Of a stretch of 64,000 nt of DNA, positions 1 to 11,788 are shown in pieces. Made by a program: the position numbers and the translations under genes. How positions within the stretch are numbered: position 1 is the first letter of the stretch; each line of letters opens with the position of its first letter. This DNA is from Sabellastarte sp. h YS-2021. Lineage: Eukaryota; Annelida; Polychaeta; Sabellida; Sabellidae. The notes under the pieces were generated by a model. It saw only the letters and a program-made list of their open reading frames with translations. It was not told the DNA's origin and searched no databases. The stretch is from contig OZ024938.1 in the NCBI GenBank assembly GCA_964017235.1, positions 46,536,332 to 46,600,331 of the forward strand, written 5' to 3'.

Positions 1-690
1 ACAAAAGTAACACAGATCTGAATATTTAATTTTGCACTGAAAAAGATACTTATTAGTTGGAATTGCCCAGGGTAATAGTTTATATTGAAAACTTCTCAAT
101 TTTGAATCAATTATACTCTGAAAATTAACTGAGTAGAAGTGTTCCCAGCTACCCTCATTGAAATCCCAAAAACCAATGCCCATTTTTGTTTATTGGGTCT
201 TGTCACTTGTAGTTTTCCAAAAATGTTTGATAAACCCCTCGATATGTTTTCTGCAATTTCAATAGATTTATCAATGCTTACTCCTCTATTTCGTTTTGTG
301 AAGTTTATCTTTAAGACCTGATCTCCACTTTCTTGGTATATTCTGTGTTTTAAGCTATAATAGTCCACAAAAATCAATCTTTTACTTAATAGTGTGCATA
401 TCTCTTCATACCCATATATTTCTCCCCGCTCATTTAATAAGTCATTTAAGTAATGTATATTGCATCTTTCAAAAGTACCTCATAGCTTCAACAGATTTGT
501 ATTCTTATTAAAAAAGCACCCCATAATGGGTAGCTTCTCGGGTCAGTGTATGAATAGAGATTTTTAAAGTCTATCCAGATTTGCATAACATCTCTCCAAA
601 AAGGATTTGTATCCTGGGCTAAACTAATGTCAGTAATTGATTGTATATCTAACTCCCAAAACCTAATAAATTTGTTAATATTAAAAATAT
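1..690 (-). mobile_element. LINE reverse-transcriptase ORF, C-terminal fragment (degenerate)
   Basis: Read on the minus strand from about 690 down, the translation contains NPFWRDVMQIWIDF and then DPRSYPLWG. This is the pattern seen just before the PLWYN region near the C-terminus of L1/Tx1-like LINE ORF2 proteins. After a frame break near 480 it continues as an NDLLNERGEIYGYEEICTLL-like stretch and runs to about 111. The same domain type occurs in the second LINE at 2705-3859, which supports the call. The catalytic reverse transcriptase and endonuclease parts are absent. The fragment may continue beyond the left edge of the window. It would lie in an intron of the plus-strand gene whose exon starts at 742. 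The family assignment rests on remembered pattern similarity only. Confidence 0.55.
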
Positions 691-741
691 GCATAAAGAG
701 AGACTGCCTTATGTAATGTTATGTGTATATGTGTTGATCAG

Positions 742-1938
742 AAGCTATACACCGCCTACGCTAACACTTTAGAAAAAACTGGTGGAGATCATGCAAGTGA
801 GCAGGAGAATACAAGGGGATATAGTGACAATATTTGTACAGACAGTTATTCGAGTAAAGAACATAAAGATGCAGCAAGTTCTCTTGGATATGAAGAAGAG
901 GTAGGTGCCAAAAGATCAGGGTTGGGTACCATATTTAATCCAACAATCCACTCTTTATATTCACTTTATTTTTTGACCGTAATTTTTTGGAATAACAAGC
1001 AATTTTAATAAATTGTGCATCCCAATAATTTATTTAGATTGACGTCTGCGGTGATGTTACAAATTTTATGCTTCAATATTATAAAATGCATTAACATATG
1101 TGTAATTGATATATTTCTGAATAAAGTTCTTCTACGTTATAGAACCATTAGTTTTATAATTTAAATAAATTGTGCTTCATCTTGCTTATTTTTGGTGACC
1201 ATTGTGGTCATGTAATAAAGAATGCATTTTTATTCTTCTAACATAAGGTGTGTGTATAGCTGATATATTTCTAAACTGACAAACTGGCATACTTTCTTAT
1301 ATTTTATTATTCATCAGATATTAATGGAAGAAGGTTCCACAGAAAACAATACTGCACATCAAAACATCTCATGTTCTGGCATAATGGAGGAACATGAAGA
1401 GGTACAATGTAGAACAAAGTACTCTCGCGTGAAGTCACATGATCATAAGAATGGTGATAGTTATGATTCTGGTATAAAACCAACTCACGGTCAAAGTAGA
1501 TTCTCATGTGGTGTAACTGCAAAAGGGATTTTTTCCAATCAGGTTTTACATTGTGATAGCTTCCAAGAAAAAAATAATTTTCAGGAGGATATAGAATGGA
1601 AATCACAGCCGAGAAACAGGATTCCAATGGAGGATAATGTAAAAGTGTGCAATAGTGAGGCACCTTCAGCACTGCAGGTCTGTAATGATGACCATGTTGA
1701 AAGCCTAAAAGGTTACACTTATGAGTCTCCAAAGGATCACAACCAAGCAAGATATCGTGGAGATGATACTTATCGCCAAAGAAGTCAACACTACAGAGTG
1801 CAGACTGAATTCTATATAGGGGTGGTAGACAGTACCTTGCAGGATCTAAAACAGCTAAAACAAGAGGTTGATGCTAGGATTAATACCATTAACGATAAGC
1901 TAAATACAGCTAAAGTTCATTTAACTCAACTGGTGTAA
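742..1938 (+). CDS. Last two exons of an unrecognised gene with an acidic, Tyr-containing product and a C-terminal coiled coil
   Basis: Proposed exons are 742-900 and 1318-1938, both phase 0. The upstream acceptor is ...GATCAG at 741, the donor GAG|gtaggt is at 901, and the acceptor ...TTCATCAG is at 1317. The reading frame stays open across the join and ends with TAA at 1936-1938. The 259 visible residues are hydrophilic and rich in Glu, Asp, Ser and Asn. Tyrosine contexts include GYEEE, KYSRV and TYESPKD. The last ~45 residues (DSTLQDLKQLKQEVDARI and onward) have the heptad spacing of a coiled coil. There is no signal peptide or membrane segment in the visible part, and the 5' end lies upstream. 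An AATAAA at 2142-2147 could end the transcript. I do not recognise the family. The acidic Tyr-containing style resembles the tail of the gene at 12.2-28.8 kb, but that is only a compositional resemblance. Confidence 0.5.
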
Positions 1939-2141
1939 ATATTATCTGACATTCTTCAGATTTCAACAAAGTTACCGTAAATTTTTGGTCTTTTTCTTTC
2001 TTGATTATTGATTTCCTGGTAAATTTTATTGAGCTACTTCAGGAGAAAATGGAAAAGAATTGTAAGTTATCTGTATGTTATATTTTGTTCAATGACTTAA
2101 GCGTCAGAAATTCTCTATATATGTTCCTACACATCCCTGGA

Positions 2142-2147
2142 AATAAA
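2142..2147 (+). terminator. Candidate poly(A) signal of the gene ending at 1938
   Basis: AATAAA lies about 200 bases past the stop codon. The stretch from 1939 to about 2620 has no convincing ORF on either strand and probably holds the 3' UTR and the intergenic start. Confidence 0.35.
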
Positions 2148-2626
2148 TGCACAACACAAATAGAACAAGACTACTGCCGCAGTGGTTATCTGACACCTTA
2201 GGATCAGTAATAATGGTGAAGTAAAATGAGACCAAAATTGTTTACAGGCAAAACATTTGCAGGCCAGGACTTTCCATGGGCTGCTTTTACATTCTGAAAC
2301 TCTAGCATTAATAACCAGGGATATATAAGGACGAAAAGATTCCAAGGCCATGACTTCTTACAAGTTGTTTTCACATTCTGAACCCCTAGGAGTATTGGCT
2401 AGGAGAGATATAAGTCCTTTTTCATTGGGTAACCCCATTTGACATTAAACATGTGATATGTGATACTACACCAAAATTACTACCAGGCTAGCTTACCCAG
2501 CCATATATTTTTTTGCACAAATTTGATGAAGCTAGCAGCATTATTTCAAGATTTAGAGCATCAAGATTTTCAAACAATTGGCTATGGTGGCCATATTGTT
2601 TTTCAAAATTTTGCCCAGACATGTTT

Positions 2627-2704
2627 TCATAGCCATAAACATTCCTTGCAAATTTGATGACATCTTTCATAGCCATAAACATTCCTTGCAAATTTGATGA
2701 CATC
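2627..2704. repeat. Perfect 39-bp tandem duplication
   Basis: The segment starting TTCATAGCCATAAACATTCC is present twice back to back (2627-2665 and 2666-2704). It abuts the poly-T tract that marks the end of the LINE at 2705. Confidence 0.8.
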
Positions 2705-3859
2705 TTTTTTTTTTTTTTTCCCCCAGAAGGGTGTTTTTATTGATCTAAAGTCGAATTACAAAAATTTAAGGCACAATTGCTCTAGGAACAAAATAATAAA
2801 ATTGGTACAAACAAATGGATAAATCATTACATTTTCATTCTGCATAACTGAAAAAATGTACTTCTTTTCTCTTTTTACAGAGCAAAATATAGAATACTAA
2901 GGAACATTAAGTGATCATTTTTTAATGTAACAAAGGAAAAAAACACTTGAAAATGTGGTTGTGGAGTACATGACTATTAATTCAGAAGGAAAATGTGGAT
3001 GAAACCAAAAGGAAATGAAATTCAGATTTATTCACAGAAGAGTTGATTGAATCCGACCCAACAATTCTCAAAATAATTTTCCTTAGAATTTACTTTTGCC
3101 ATGAAATATTGGTCGCTGTATAGTAGTTCCAGTTTTGGTTTCAACTTTAAAAGTGCTAAACTATGATTTTTTCTTGAAGCAGAAAATATATAATTCTTTG
3201 TTCCCAATATAATTGTATTCAATGGAATAAAGTAATCGGATTTCAGATATCCAAATAAAATTTCTGGTACACTCAGTTTTACTTTAATATTGGTCCTAAA
3301 ATGAATCCAATTTTCTACTTCTTTCCATAGTATTGCAACTTGTGGACATAGACAGAACAAGTGGATCAATGTTTCCGGGCAATTATCACATAAGAGACAT
3401 TTCCCATTGTTTTTATTGACATTTTGTGGAGTAATTCTTCAGTCCCAAGTATTTTATGGATGATTCTGTATTGGAACCATATAAGGTTTTTATTATTTAT
3501 AACTTTAAAACAAATAGTGAATATCTTAGTCCAAGACTGTTCCTCAATTTTACAATTTAGTTCATTTTTCCATTTTTCGTTAAGGTGAATATTTCGAGCT
3601 GATATATATTTTCGGATTAGCCATTTTAGCCTATAAGTCTCTAAAAAATTTGATTGTTTTATACTGTATTTTTGCTCCAGACAGTTACTATCAAGAATTT
3701 CACAGTTACTGTCAATTATGTCACCAACACATTCTACTCCTTTTTTAAACCATGTTGGAAAGAATAACTTTTCATTAGAAATGTTACAGTTATACCATAA
3801 TGGACTTGAAAGTACATCATTTTCAGTTTTTATTGGTATTTTATCACAAAAATCAAAAA
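2705..3859 (-). mobile_element. 5'-truncated LINE insertion with poly(A) tail and 11-bp target-site duplication
   Basis: The T-run at 2705-2719 is a poly(A) tail on the minus strand. Upstream of it on that strand are ~300 bases of 3' UTR and then the C-terminal part of an L1/Tx1-like ORF2. That part shows SSPLWYNCNIS, WFQYRIIHKILGTEELL and ETLIHLFCLCPQ. It is split near 3366-3400 into two frames, so it is broken. The catalytic reverse transcriptase and endonuclease regions are missing, as usual for 5' truncation. TTGATGACATC flanks the element perfectly at 2694-2704 and 3860-3870, as expected for target-primed integration. The open frame running on to 3935 is then flanking sequence. Confidence 0.75.
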
Positions 3860-3870
3860 TTGATGACATC

Positions 3871-5338
3871 TTTATAACTGAATGAGATATTAAGGTTTTA
3901 TGTAAAAATGTGAACAAATGCACAGACGGATTCACAAATGTAAGGCGTTTTATAATCTCCAGAACATTCCCTTTGGCCGCTGGCAGGAGATAAAAATTGT
4001 TAAAAGGTTGAACTGAAAGCTAGTTTTTACAACTGTGGCACTGGGGTACAACCAGAGAGAAATAAATTTACATGTGCATTTTGTTCTATTTATAGAATTA
4101 TTTTACTGTAGTGAAAAAACTGTACAACACTAACAGAGCATATATTTAAATATGTGTCAAAATTAATTACCTACGCCAATGCTAAAACCAAGGACTGAAA
4201 TATGCAAACACAACGGTCAGCCCAAATAATCATTTGCAAACCTATAATACAATCCCAGTGAGCACTGCATATGTTTATAAACGTTTATAAACATTGACAA
4301 CGTTTATTGATGAAATATCAACATTTTACAGCTGTAAAATGACCAAACTGGCTGAATTTGGGCAAAGTGTGAAAGGTTGAAGGATCTGTAAACGTTTACC
4401 TTTCATCTATCAATGTTTAAAAACATTTACTGAACTATTATCAAATGTTTAAACACATAAAGAAATGTTTTTGAAGTCTTGTGATAAGAAAAAATACATA
4501 TTGATTTCATATTTAAAATATATATCTTTTTTACACATAGTTTAGCTAAAAAATTGGTAAAAATATACAGATTTCTTAAAAAACATTATAATTCAGAAAT
4601 AGGTACATTAAACATCTCAGCATCTCTGAGCTTAAAAGAATGAACACCTATCTTTAATATTATTAGCCCATAGATACTGTCATATAATTGCTTTTGTTTT
4701 TCTTGCTTTACTTAATTGGAAGAAGAAATCTGTCTTATGGATGGTTACAATTATATAATGTAATTTATGCAAACAATAATGAACATTCATTGAGCTATTT
4801 AAATTTACATGTATGTAAAATAACGTTGATTTACAGCAACAAACATTAATCAACCTATACAGATAATTATTGCTTTTAAAGCACCACTGCACATGTTCTT
4901 TCATTACACCCAATTATAATATGCATCAGAAAACATCCAAATCTTAAAACAAGACCCTTAAAACCATGGAAGAAACAAATAAAGTACAATATGTAAAGCA
5001 CGGCCATGTAGGGGCCTGCTGAGGCAGTTTGACCACTACCTTAATTCATAGGTCTACTGTGCATGGTTTCTAGGAAAAATATTATGTGTTAATTAGTTAC
5101 ACCAATCAATGTCGTTCCAGTTCATTAGCCCCATGTGTTGGGGTTTCTCACTTCATTTTAAAAGTGTCAGTCAAAGGACACACATGTATTATATAATTGA
5201 ATGTAAATATTTGAAGAAACCAAACGGAATTTTATCATTTATGTTTATATACAAAGGATTTTACAAGTTTTGACAGTGCTATACATATTATAAAGTGATT
5301 TTAGTGTTATAAGGTTGCAGTTCAACATACATACAAGA
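3871..5338. other. Non-coding AT-rich stretch with clustered AAACATT/AAACGTTTA motifs
   Basis: No supported gene. From about 4262 to 4460 the words TTTATAAAC, AACGTTTA and AAACATT recur on both strands. A similar cluster lies at 10740-11330, on the other side of the Ngaro-like element. The left end of that element should lie somewhere in 4900-5338, but I could not fix it. Confidence 0.4.
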
Positions 5339-6538
5339 ATGCCATCGAATCCTAAGAAAACTCCATCTGGCCAGAGGAAGAGAGTAACAGCTTCTGCTCG
5401 TGCCAGAATCCCAACAAAGAAGATTCGTCGAAAGAGTCAAGTTCATGAGGAATCATTTCTGCAAGATGGTATGTTGGGTTCGTCTTCAATTTCATCGCCC
5501 CAACCTCCCCCATCTGCTGAACCACAAGGGAACCATGATCTGGTTCTTGCCATGTTATCAGACATTAAAGCTTCTAACCAGTCTCTCTCTGATAGAATGA
5601 CAAAGCTAGAACAGCAGTCGTTAGAATCTTCCCACCATACCAACCACTGGTCACATTTACAAGGTCCAGCCACAGGCACATCCCGACACCAGGGCGCTTC
5701 AACAGTACCACACGTTCATCATCCAGGAGATGTTAGGGGGATGCAAACTCCACTCCCTGCTATCAGTAACACTACTTCTCTCCCCAACGATGAGCATCCT
5801 GGTTCGAACCATCACCCACAGGCCACAGGGGGGAGACTCTCATGCAATCTTCCCAACGACACTGTGTTACCTAACTTGGAAACCATCAGACGACTTCCAA
5901 ATGTTTCAGAGGCTGTGTCCAGCATCCTGGCTTCTTATGACAGCCAGAACAGGCAGGAATCTGCTCAAGGTAAGCCACATCGCAAGTCTGGTCGTTACAA
6001 TACTCATGACACTATATCAGTTTCCCCTGAAGTCAGATGGCCCAACGAGGGCTTCCATGGGTCAAATGGCAAAAAACGTTTACTTTACGATGATCTATCC
6101 ATGCCACAATGGGTGGCAGGCCAGTTAACCAACATCCTTCACATGCAGGATCATGCTACTTCCAGACAAGCCTTAATCCAAGTAATTGCAGCCATGAAGG
6201 ATGCAGTATCCATTCCTTTTACCGCAGTTAAGAACGCCTGGGCCTGCTCCATGCATGAATTGGAAGAGGGCAACTTGACCTGGAATGATTCCACACAATG
6301 GGCATTGAACAGATTAAGCGCGTCGCAAGTGTCATTGATTAATTCACACTCTGCTCCACCATCTCTGAAGAAAGTTTGTAAATACTTCAATGAGGGGTCA
6401 TGTACACACGATGGTCACCATGGGCTGTATAAACACAACTGCAGCTTCTGTGGCAGGCAAGGTCGCACAGCAAACCATCCTGAAAATAAATGTAACTTTA
6501 AAAATAAGAGGCAAGAAAAGGCAGCTGGTTCCAGCTAG
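5339..6538 (+). CDS. Gag-like protein of the Ngaro-like element
   Basis: The ATG at 5339 opens a 399-codon frame ending at 6538. The N-terminus is very basic (about residues 1-35, with QRKR and KKIRRKS). It is followed by a Pro/Ser/His-rich linker and a more folded middle region that includes LYDDLSMPQWVAGQL. Near the C-terminus, about residues 350-390, is a Cys/His cluster with CKYFNEGSC, HDGHHGLYKH, CSFCGRQGR and HPENKC. Such a cluster is the usual nucleic-acid-binding element of DIRS/Ngaro Gag proteins. An upstream in-frame TTG is not needed as a start. The frame is intact, unlike the downstream ORFs. The function as a particle or RNA-binding protein is inferred from position and the Cys/His cluster. 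Confidence 0.65.
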   Translation: MPSNPKKTPSGQRKRVTASARARIPTKKIRRKSQVHEESFLQDGMLGSSSISSPQPPPSAEPQGNHDLVLAMLSDIKASNQSLSDRMTKLEQQSLESSHHTNHWSHLQGPATGTSRHQGASTVPHVHHPGDVRGMQTPLPAISNTTSLPNDEHPGSNHHPQATGGRLSCNLPNDTVLPNLETIRRLPNVSEAVSSILASYDSQNRQESAQGKPHRKSGRYNTHDTISVSPEVRWPNEGFHGSNGKKRLLYDDLSMPQWVAGQLTNILHMQDHATSRQALIQVIAAMKDAVSIPFTAVKNAWACSMHELEEGNLTWNDSTQWALNRLSASQVSLINSHSAPPSLKKVCKYFNEGSCTHDGHHGLYKHNCSFCGRQGRTANHPENKCNFKNKRQEKAAGSS

Positions 6539-6649
6539 GTCTTAGGTCAACCACCTGGATGCAGGGTTCGGGACAAAAACAATAAACTATGTAAATCTAA
6601 ATGTAAAAATGAACACAATAGTTACTCAATTAACAAATCTGATAATTCT

Positions 6650-9276
6650 GTGAATGCTTTAACCAATGTTGGTGATTATGAAAGTATAAATGATTGCTGT
6701 TATAATGATGTATCAAACAATAATGTTAATATGAATGTACAAAGTGATAATGACAACTTGTTGTGCAATGATCATAATTATATTTATGATGCTGGAAATT
6801 TCCAGCCACTGTTCCATCAATCTCACAAGGCAGCTGATGAGTTTCCTAATATCAGGGGTGAATCATCTAGGCCCCAGGTTACGACTCAGCATAACAGGGG
6901 TGGGGGGACTATGTTTAAACAAGACTTCAACAGCAAGTGTTTCACAGCACCTGTAGCTAACCACCAGTGCAGTAATCATATTAGAACTCTTGACATGGCC
7001 ACCCTACAGTACACCAATTGGTGCAGATTTTTTCCAGAAACTCATAACTATGTGCATATTGTCTATCTTACTACGGATGGCCAGTTAACAAGGGGTTTCT
7101 TTTACATAGTAAGTGACACAATTTTTGGCCCTGGTCAGCTATATTGCTGTGAAAACTTTCCTGGGGAATGTCTGGAAATCATATATACTCAAAATATGTT
7201 GATTCACTGTCCACTCAAAATTCAGAAAATCACCAAATTAGAAAAGGTGAATGCTGATATTACTGCTGATAATTTTAAGCAGGATCATAGGACTTTTAAA
7301 TGCTTAAATATGTCTTATGAAAAGTACATGGACAGAATCATAATGAACTTGATAGAGAAACAGAGTAAGTTTACTCATAATGTAACAAGCAAAGTCAGAC
7401 CCAGAGACAACAGCGTCGTTTCGGACATCGTCGACGGCATCGACATGAAGCTTACTAATGACACTGACCCCCTTCCCAAATTTTTCGAAAATTTTATTGA
7501 GCCCAGCTCAGGGAATCCCAGAGACTTTAATGATCCAGATAAGGACAGGGGTTTCATATCTTTAGAAGAAACTGAATTCAAATTCATTGGTCCAGACAGG
7601 GACTTTTGTCCTTATGATAGCATTGACCAAGTAACAAGAATAGGTAACATCATTAAAGCAACTGGCCTTCCAAATTATAAACAAGCTAGGTTTCCGGTTA
7701 GAAGCAACTTGAACCTACCTGCATGGGAAAAACACCTTGCAGATTATCCAGACCAAAGAGTTTACCAATATCTCAAATTTGGCTTTCCTTTATCTCTAAC
7801 TGATCCAGATTCCATACATAATATCAATATATCCAACCATTTTTCGGCTCTGCAATATCCTGAAGCCATCCAACAGTATCTTGATAAAGAAAAAGCACAT
7901 GGAGCAATTTTAGGTCCTTTTTCTGACATTCCTTCTGTTAACTTCCACTGCTCCCCCATGCTAACCCGACCCAAAGACACAGACAAAAGAAGGGTTATTT
8001 TGAACTTGTCGTACCCAAAAGGTCAATCATTGAATGACAATGTTGATAAACAATTATTCGATGGTAAAAGATTTACACTAAAATTCCCCACCATTGATGA
8101 CATTTGTAATGAAATTGGAAAGAACCCCAATGAAATACTCATGTCAAAAATTGACATATCTAGAGCCTTTCGAAATCTCAGAATTGACCCTGGGGATGCC
8201 CTTAAGTTTGGATTGTCATGGAGGGGCCAGTACTATCAGGATTTGTCGGCAGCTTTTGGCTGGATCCATGGATCCGCATCTTTTCAATTAGTAGCCGACG
8301 TAATTACGCATATTATGAAGCGTAAAGGTTTCAAAACATTTGCCTATATAGATGACTTCATTCTGATCAACCCTACATCTAAGGCTCAACAAGCGTTTGA
8401 TACCCTTACTGACCTCTTGCAAGAACTGGGTCTTCCCATGAACAATGACAAAAGAACTCCACCAACTCGTACTCTCACATGTTTGGGTATTTGTCTAGAC
8501 CTCAACACTAATACTTTAAGTATTGATGCAGGGAAAATAGAGGCCATATACGACCAGTGCCTGAAAACACTAGGTAAAAATACTATTTCCAAAAAACAGC
8601 TACAATCCCTTTTAGGAAAACTCCTGTATTTACATAAATGCGTGAAACCAGCCCGTATATTCGTTAACCGTATTCTAGCCACTTTTCGACAGAACTGCCA
8701 CAAAAATAAGATTCAAATCTTCACAGAAATAAAACAGGATATTCAGTGGTTCATCCGTTTCCTTCCCCAGTTTAATGGCAGTGCTATTCTAGTGAAAACT
8801 CCGATCCAGCAACCCCACACCCTCCATATTGATGCATCCCTCACAGGTTTAGGGGGGGTCTGGGGAAACAGGGTTTACACCACCCCCATCTATCCCATCT
8901 CCACCTTTGAAATGGGATAGTACATTGGGAAATGTTCAATATCTTGCTAGCTTTGGGAGTATGGGGCGACCTCTGGAAGAATTCACTAGTAAGATTTTAT
9001 TGTGATAACCTGGCTGTAGTCCAGGTGGTACAGACCAGTAAGACCAAAGACCCTTTCCTAGCGGCCTGCATCCGTAACATCTGGATGATCACTGCTGTTC
9101 TGGACATTGAAATAGAAATAGATCATATTAAGGGCATCAATAATACTATTGCTGACCTTCTTTCTAGGTTATACTCAGACAAAGCTGTAGATTCTCATCT
9201 TTTTCAAAACCTCAAAGAAAATTATCAATGGTTTAAAATTCCTTTGTCACTTTTTCACCTTGACATGTCGATCTAA
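6650..9276 (+). pseudogene. Reverse transcriptase-RNase H polyprotein of the Ngaro-like element, frameshifted
   Basis: The main frame runs to 8920. Reverse-transcriptase motifs are KRRVILNLSYPKG, motif A SKIDISRAFRNL, motif B FGWIHGSASFQLV and motif C YIDDF (about 8345-8360), so the metal-binding aspartates are present. RNase H begins with HIDASLTGLGGVWG near 8830. A frame break at about 8915-8922 moves the rest to another frame. That frame carries HWEMFNILLAL, FYCDNLAVVQVV and DHIKGINNTIADLLSR, which supply the other acidic residues and the end of the domain. The N-terminal ~250 residues are Asn/Asp-rich and unassigned. The start is uncertain because the frame is open upstream without a clear ATG. 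Confidence 0.75.
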
Positions 9277-9401
9277 TTTCAGGAGCTACTTCCTCCTCAA
9301 GCTTACTCCTGGATTCAGCTTGGCAAGTCATCCACAGAGCCTACAGACCATCCACAGCTTCGGCCCATAGGACACATTTTAAGACTTACCTGTCTTTTGT
9401 T

Positions 9402-10090
9402 ATGTTTATGAAGTTACCCAAGGATATCACATTACATAACATTCTCACTTTTTTAGAATACCTCCACAAAAATGCCATCTCAGTCAAGGTTATTAGAAAC
9501 TATTTGTCATCCATCTCCACCATGGCTTCCCTTTATAATATTGACTACTCAGCTGTAGCACACCCCCTGGTCACCAGATACCTTAGAGGTTTATCCCTCC
9601 ACTCTCCCTTCCGCCCCACACCCAGGGGCATATTTGACATACCTACTTTATATTTAATCTCACAACAGTGTGAAAACTTATCAGACCCTATCTTATTTAG
9701 AGCAATATTTTGACTGCGTTTTATGCTTTCTTAAGGATGTCCAACATAGCCCCTCATAGTCTTAGACAATTTGACCCTAATAAACATTTCTTAAGGCAGG
9801 ATGTGATCTTTGCACCCCCAGGAGCGCACCTAATACTGAAATGGTGTAAAACTATGCAAGATAACAAGTCACACCATGTCATTCAAATTCCTCAAATTGA
9901 CAACTACTGGCTCTGTCCTGTTAGAGCCCTCAAAACTTTGCTGACATCTAGGCCACTCCATAACACAGGTCCTTTATTTGCAATAAGACACCCACCTTTC
10001 AACCAGGTCATTGACACTGCAGTTAGGGATGCTTTGAGGCAAATACTAGCAAACCTGAGGATATCTCCCACTGGCCATGGATTCCACACC
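9402..10090 (+). pseudogene. Tyrosine recombinase of the Ngaro-like element, frameshifted and truncated
   Basis: The N-terminal SAM-like core (YLHKNAISVKVIRNYLSSIS, RYLRGLSLH) lies in one frame up to 9713. The catalytic part continues one base out of frame from 9710, at a short T-run. The first catalytic Arg is in YAFLRMSNI. The box II His is in GHGFHTF at about 10076-10090, after which the match ends abruptly. The expected Arg of H-x-x-R and the nucleophilic Tyr are missing, and unrelated sequence (ATAAAGAGGACTTAAATATGG) follows. The enzyme would normally insert the circular DNA copy of the element. This copy cannot. Confidence 0.7.
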
Positions 10091-10344
10091 TTTATAAAGA
10101 GGACTTAAATATGGCCGCCATAAACTTTTCTCCACTTCAAAATTTGAAATGGCTGTAAATAAATTATAATTACACAGAGCACCTCACTAAAGTAGTGTTT
10201 GGGAAGTTTATATGTGGTAAAAAGGTTTTTCCATTTCAAAACAGCACTTATCCTTAGATAAAATACATCAAATAAAGAATATGTGGCACCAATATTATAT
10301 TTTGAAGAGATATAAAATGTCACATGACACAGAAAACCACTGTG

Positions 10345-10490
10345 GTTATTTGATAAGCTTGGACTTAGCTAAGTCACCTTTGTGAAATCCATTTTAAGTC
10401 CCAGACCTAGCTGAGACCAAAGTCTTAGATTTAAGTCCCTGACTTAGCCAATAAAGGAACTTAGTTTAAGTCCTTTAGTGAAATCGGCCC
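10345..10490. repeat. Fold-back style dispersed repeat rich in ACTTAAGTC-like words
   Basis: The segment contains GGACTTAGCTAAGTC, TTTAAGTCCC and TTTAAGTCC in both orientations. It ends with TTAGTGAAATCGGCCCC. The complement of that end, in the form GGGGCCAGTTTCACAAAGGG, is the last thing in the window (63981-64000). The two probably belong to one dispersed family. Confidence 0.5.
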
Positions 10491-10739
10491 CAGAGTGGTT
10501 AATTTGAAACCTTCCAAATAAATATACAAATATGTATGTACATCAACATTGAAATATTTATTTACATTAATTATCATTGATTTAAATTATTAGCCATGAA
10601 TTTTGATAAATATTGATTTTAATGTAAACTTGAACTTATCCCACATTTTAATGGTTGAAGTATTACCATTAGTAGCTTCTTGCATACATCAAACTGATGT
10701 TTAGGAACATGAAAAAATTTTCCAATATTCATTTAAATT

Positions 10740-11330
10740 CACGTTTATTTTATGTTTATAAATGTTTAGGTGTCATCAAAGATGGCGGTGGGCAATAATA
10801 GGGGATTTTAAGGAACTTATAAAATAATTATTCAACATATAACACCCAATAATAGGAATTGAATGAGTGCTCAATTTTTAAGCCTCTATCTCTCAAGTTT
10901 GGACATAAAAATGATATTCTCATGCTTTGAGAGCCCTTCTTTATGATGTTATTTGTACTTTATAAATGAAAATTGTTGGTTTTTTAACATTTATAAGTTT
11001 AGCATTAATAATCCAATCTTAAGGTTTAAAAACATTGATAAACATCTTAATTCTGTTTGTTGATCTGGTTTTCACTCTTCAACCAAATGTTAATCTGTCA
11101 GAATGAAATATTTATAAGTATGTACTATTTAACATACTTACTCAAGTTTAAGTATTGGGCACTTTAAGAAAACATTAATAAACATTTTTAATCTATGCTG
11201 CACTGATATTTGTATAAAGAAACATTAATAAACATTGAAAGTTTTTTAATTCCTCAACGTTTATATACATTGCAAATACTAACATTGATATACATTTACA
11301 AAATAAATGATTATAAACATTTTAAATCTA
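10740..11330. repeat. Cluster of AAACATTAATAAACATT-like words
   Basis: Variants of AAACATTAATAAACATT and of its complement occur at least five times. No ORF of note is present. The stretch 10491-12100 otherwise holds only AT-rich sequence and a local duplication. Confidence 0.5.
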
Positions 11331-11788
11331 AACGGTTACGTCGTTTTCATTTTTAAACCTAGTATCAACCTTTGAAATGTGTATGTCTATATTGGATAAG
11401 TCTTCTGCGTGTACAAAATTTGAGAAAAAAAAACAAATTTTTGGATTACACATTCTCAAATGAATGACCATGCTTGCAGTTCTTATCTATTTTAAAATAT
11501 TTGTGTCTAAAAAAAATCAGCCTTTATTTTACAATGCTAAATATATATTTGCAATACCATGATATTAATGTCAACAAAAAAGAGATTTATACACAAATAA
11601 TAACACCAGACACACAGACTATTAAAACAGATCTAGGATATTACTTCCTGATTTTTCGTTAAGTTGACTGATCTTTGTGAATATAACGCCCATGTTTGAG
11701 AGGGAAAGAGGGAAATGTTTGCCACGTCAGTCAGAGTCTTCTATTTAAACAGCCATTTTTTCTGATTGTACAAAGTGCTTAAATTTGT

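Larger units (their letters stand above)
5339..10090 (+). mobile_element. Ngaro-like (DIRS order) tyrosine-recombinase retrotransposon, 3'-truncated and decayed
   Basis: The gene order is Gag-like ORF (5339-6538), reverse transcriptase plus RNase H (about 6650-9276), then tyrosine recombinase (about 9402-10090). No methyltransferase-like segment lies between RNase H and recombinase, which fits Ngaro better than DIRS1. Frame breaks lie near 8915-8922 and at 9710. The recombinase stops matching at about 10090, immediately after GHGFHTF, so the catalytic tyrosine region and the right repeats are missing. I found no inverted termini, consistent with Ngaro split direct repeats of which one side is lost. 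The copy cannot be autonomous. Confidence 0.75.

Noticed and set aside
1307..1750. 147-residue open frame on the minus strand
   Set aside because: It is the shadow of the plus-strand exon 1318-1938, has no splice or domain support, and an odd His/Tyr-rich composition.
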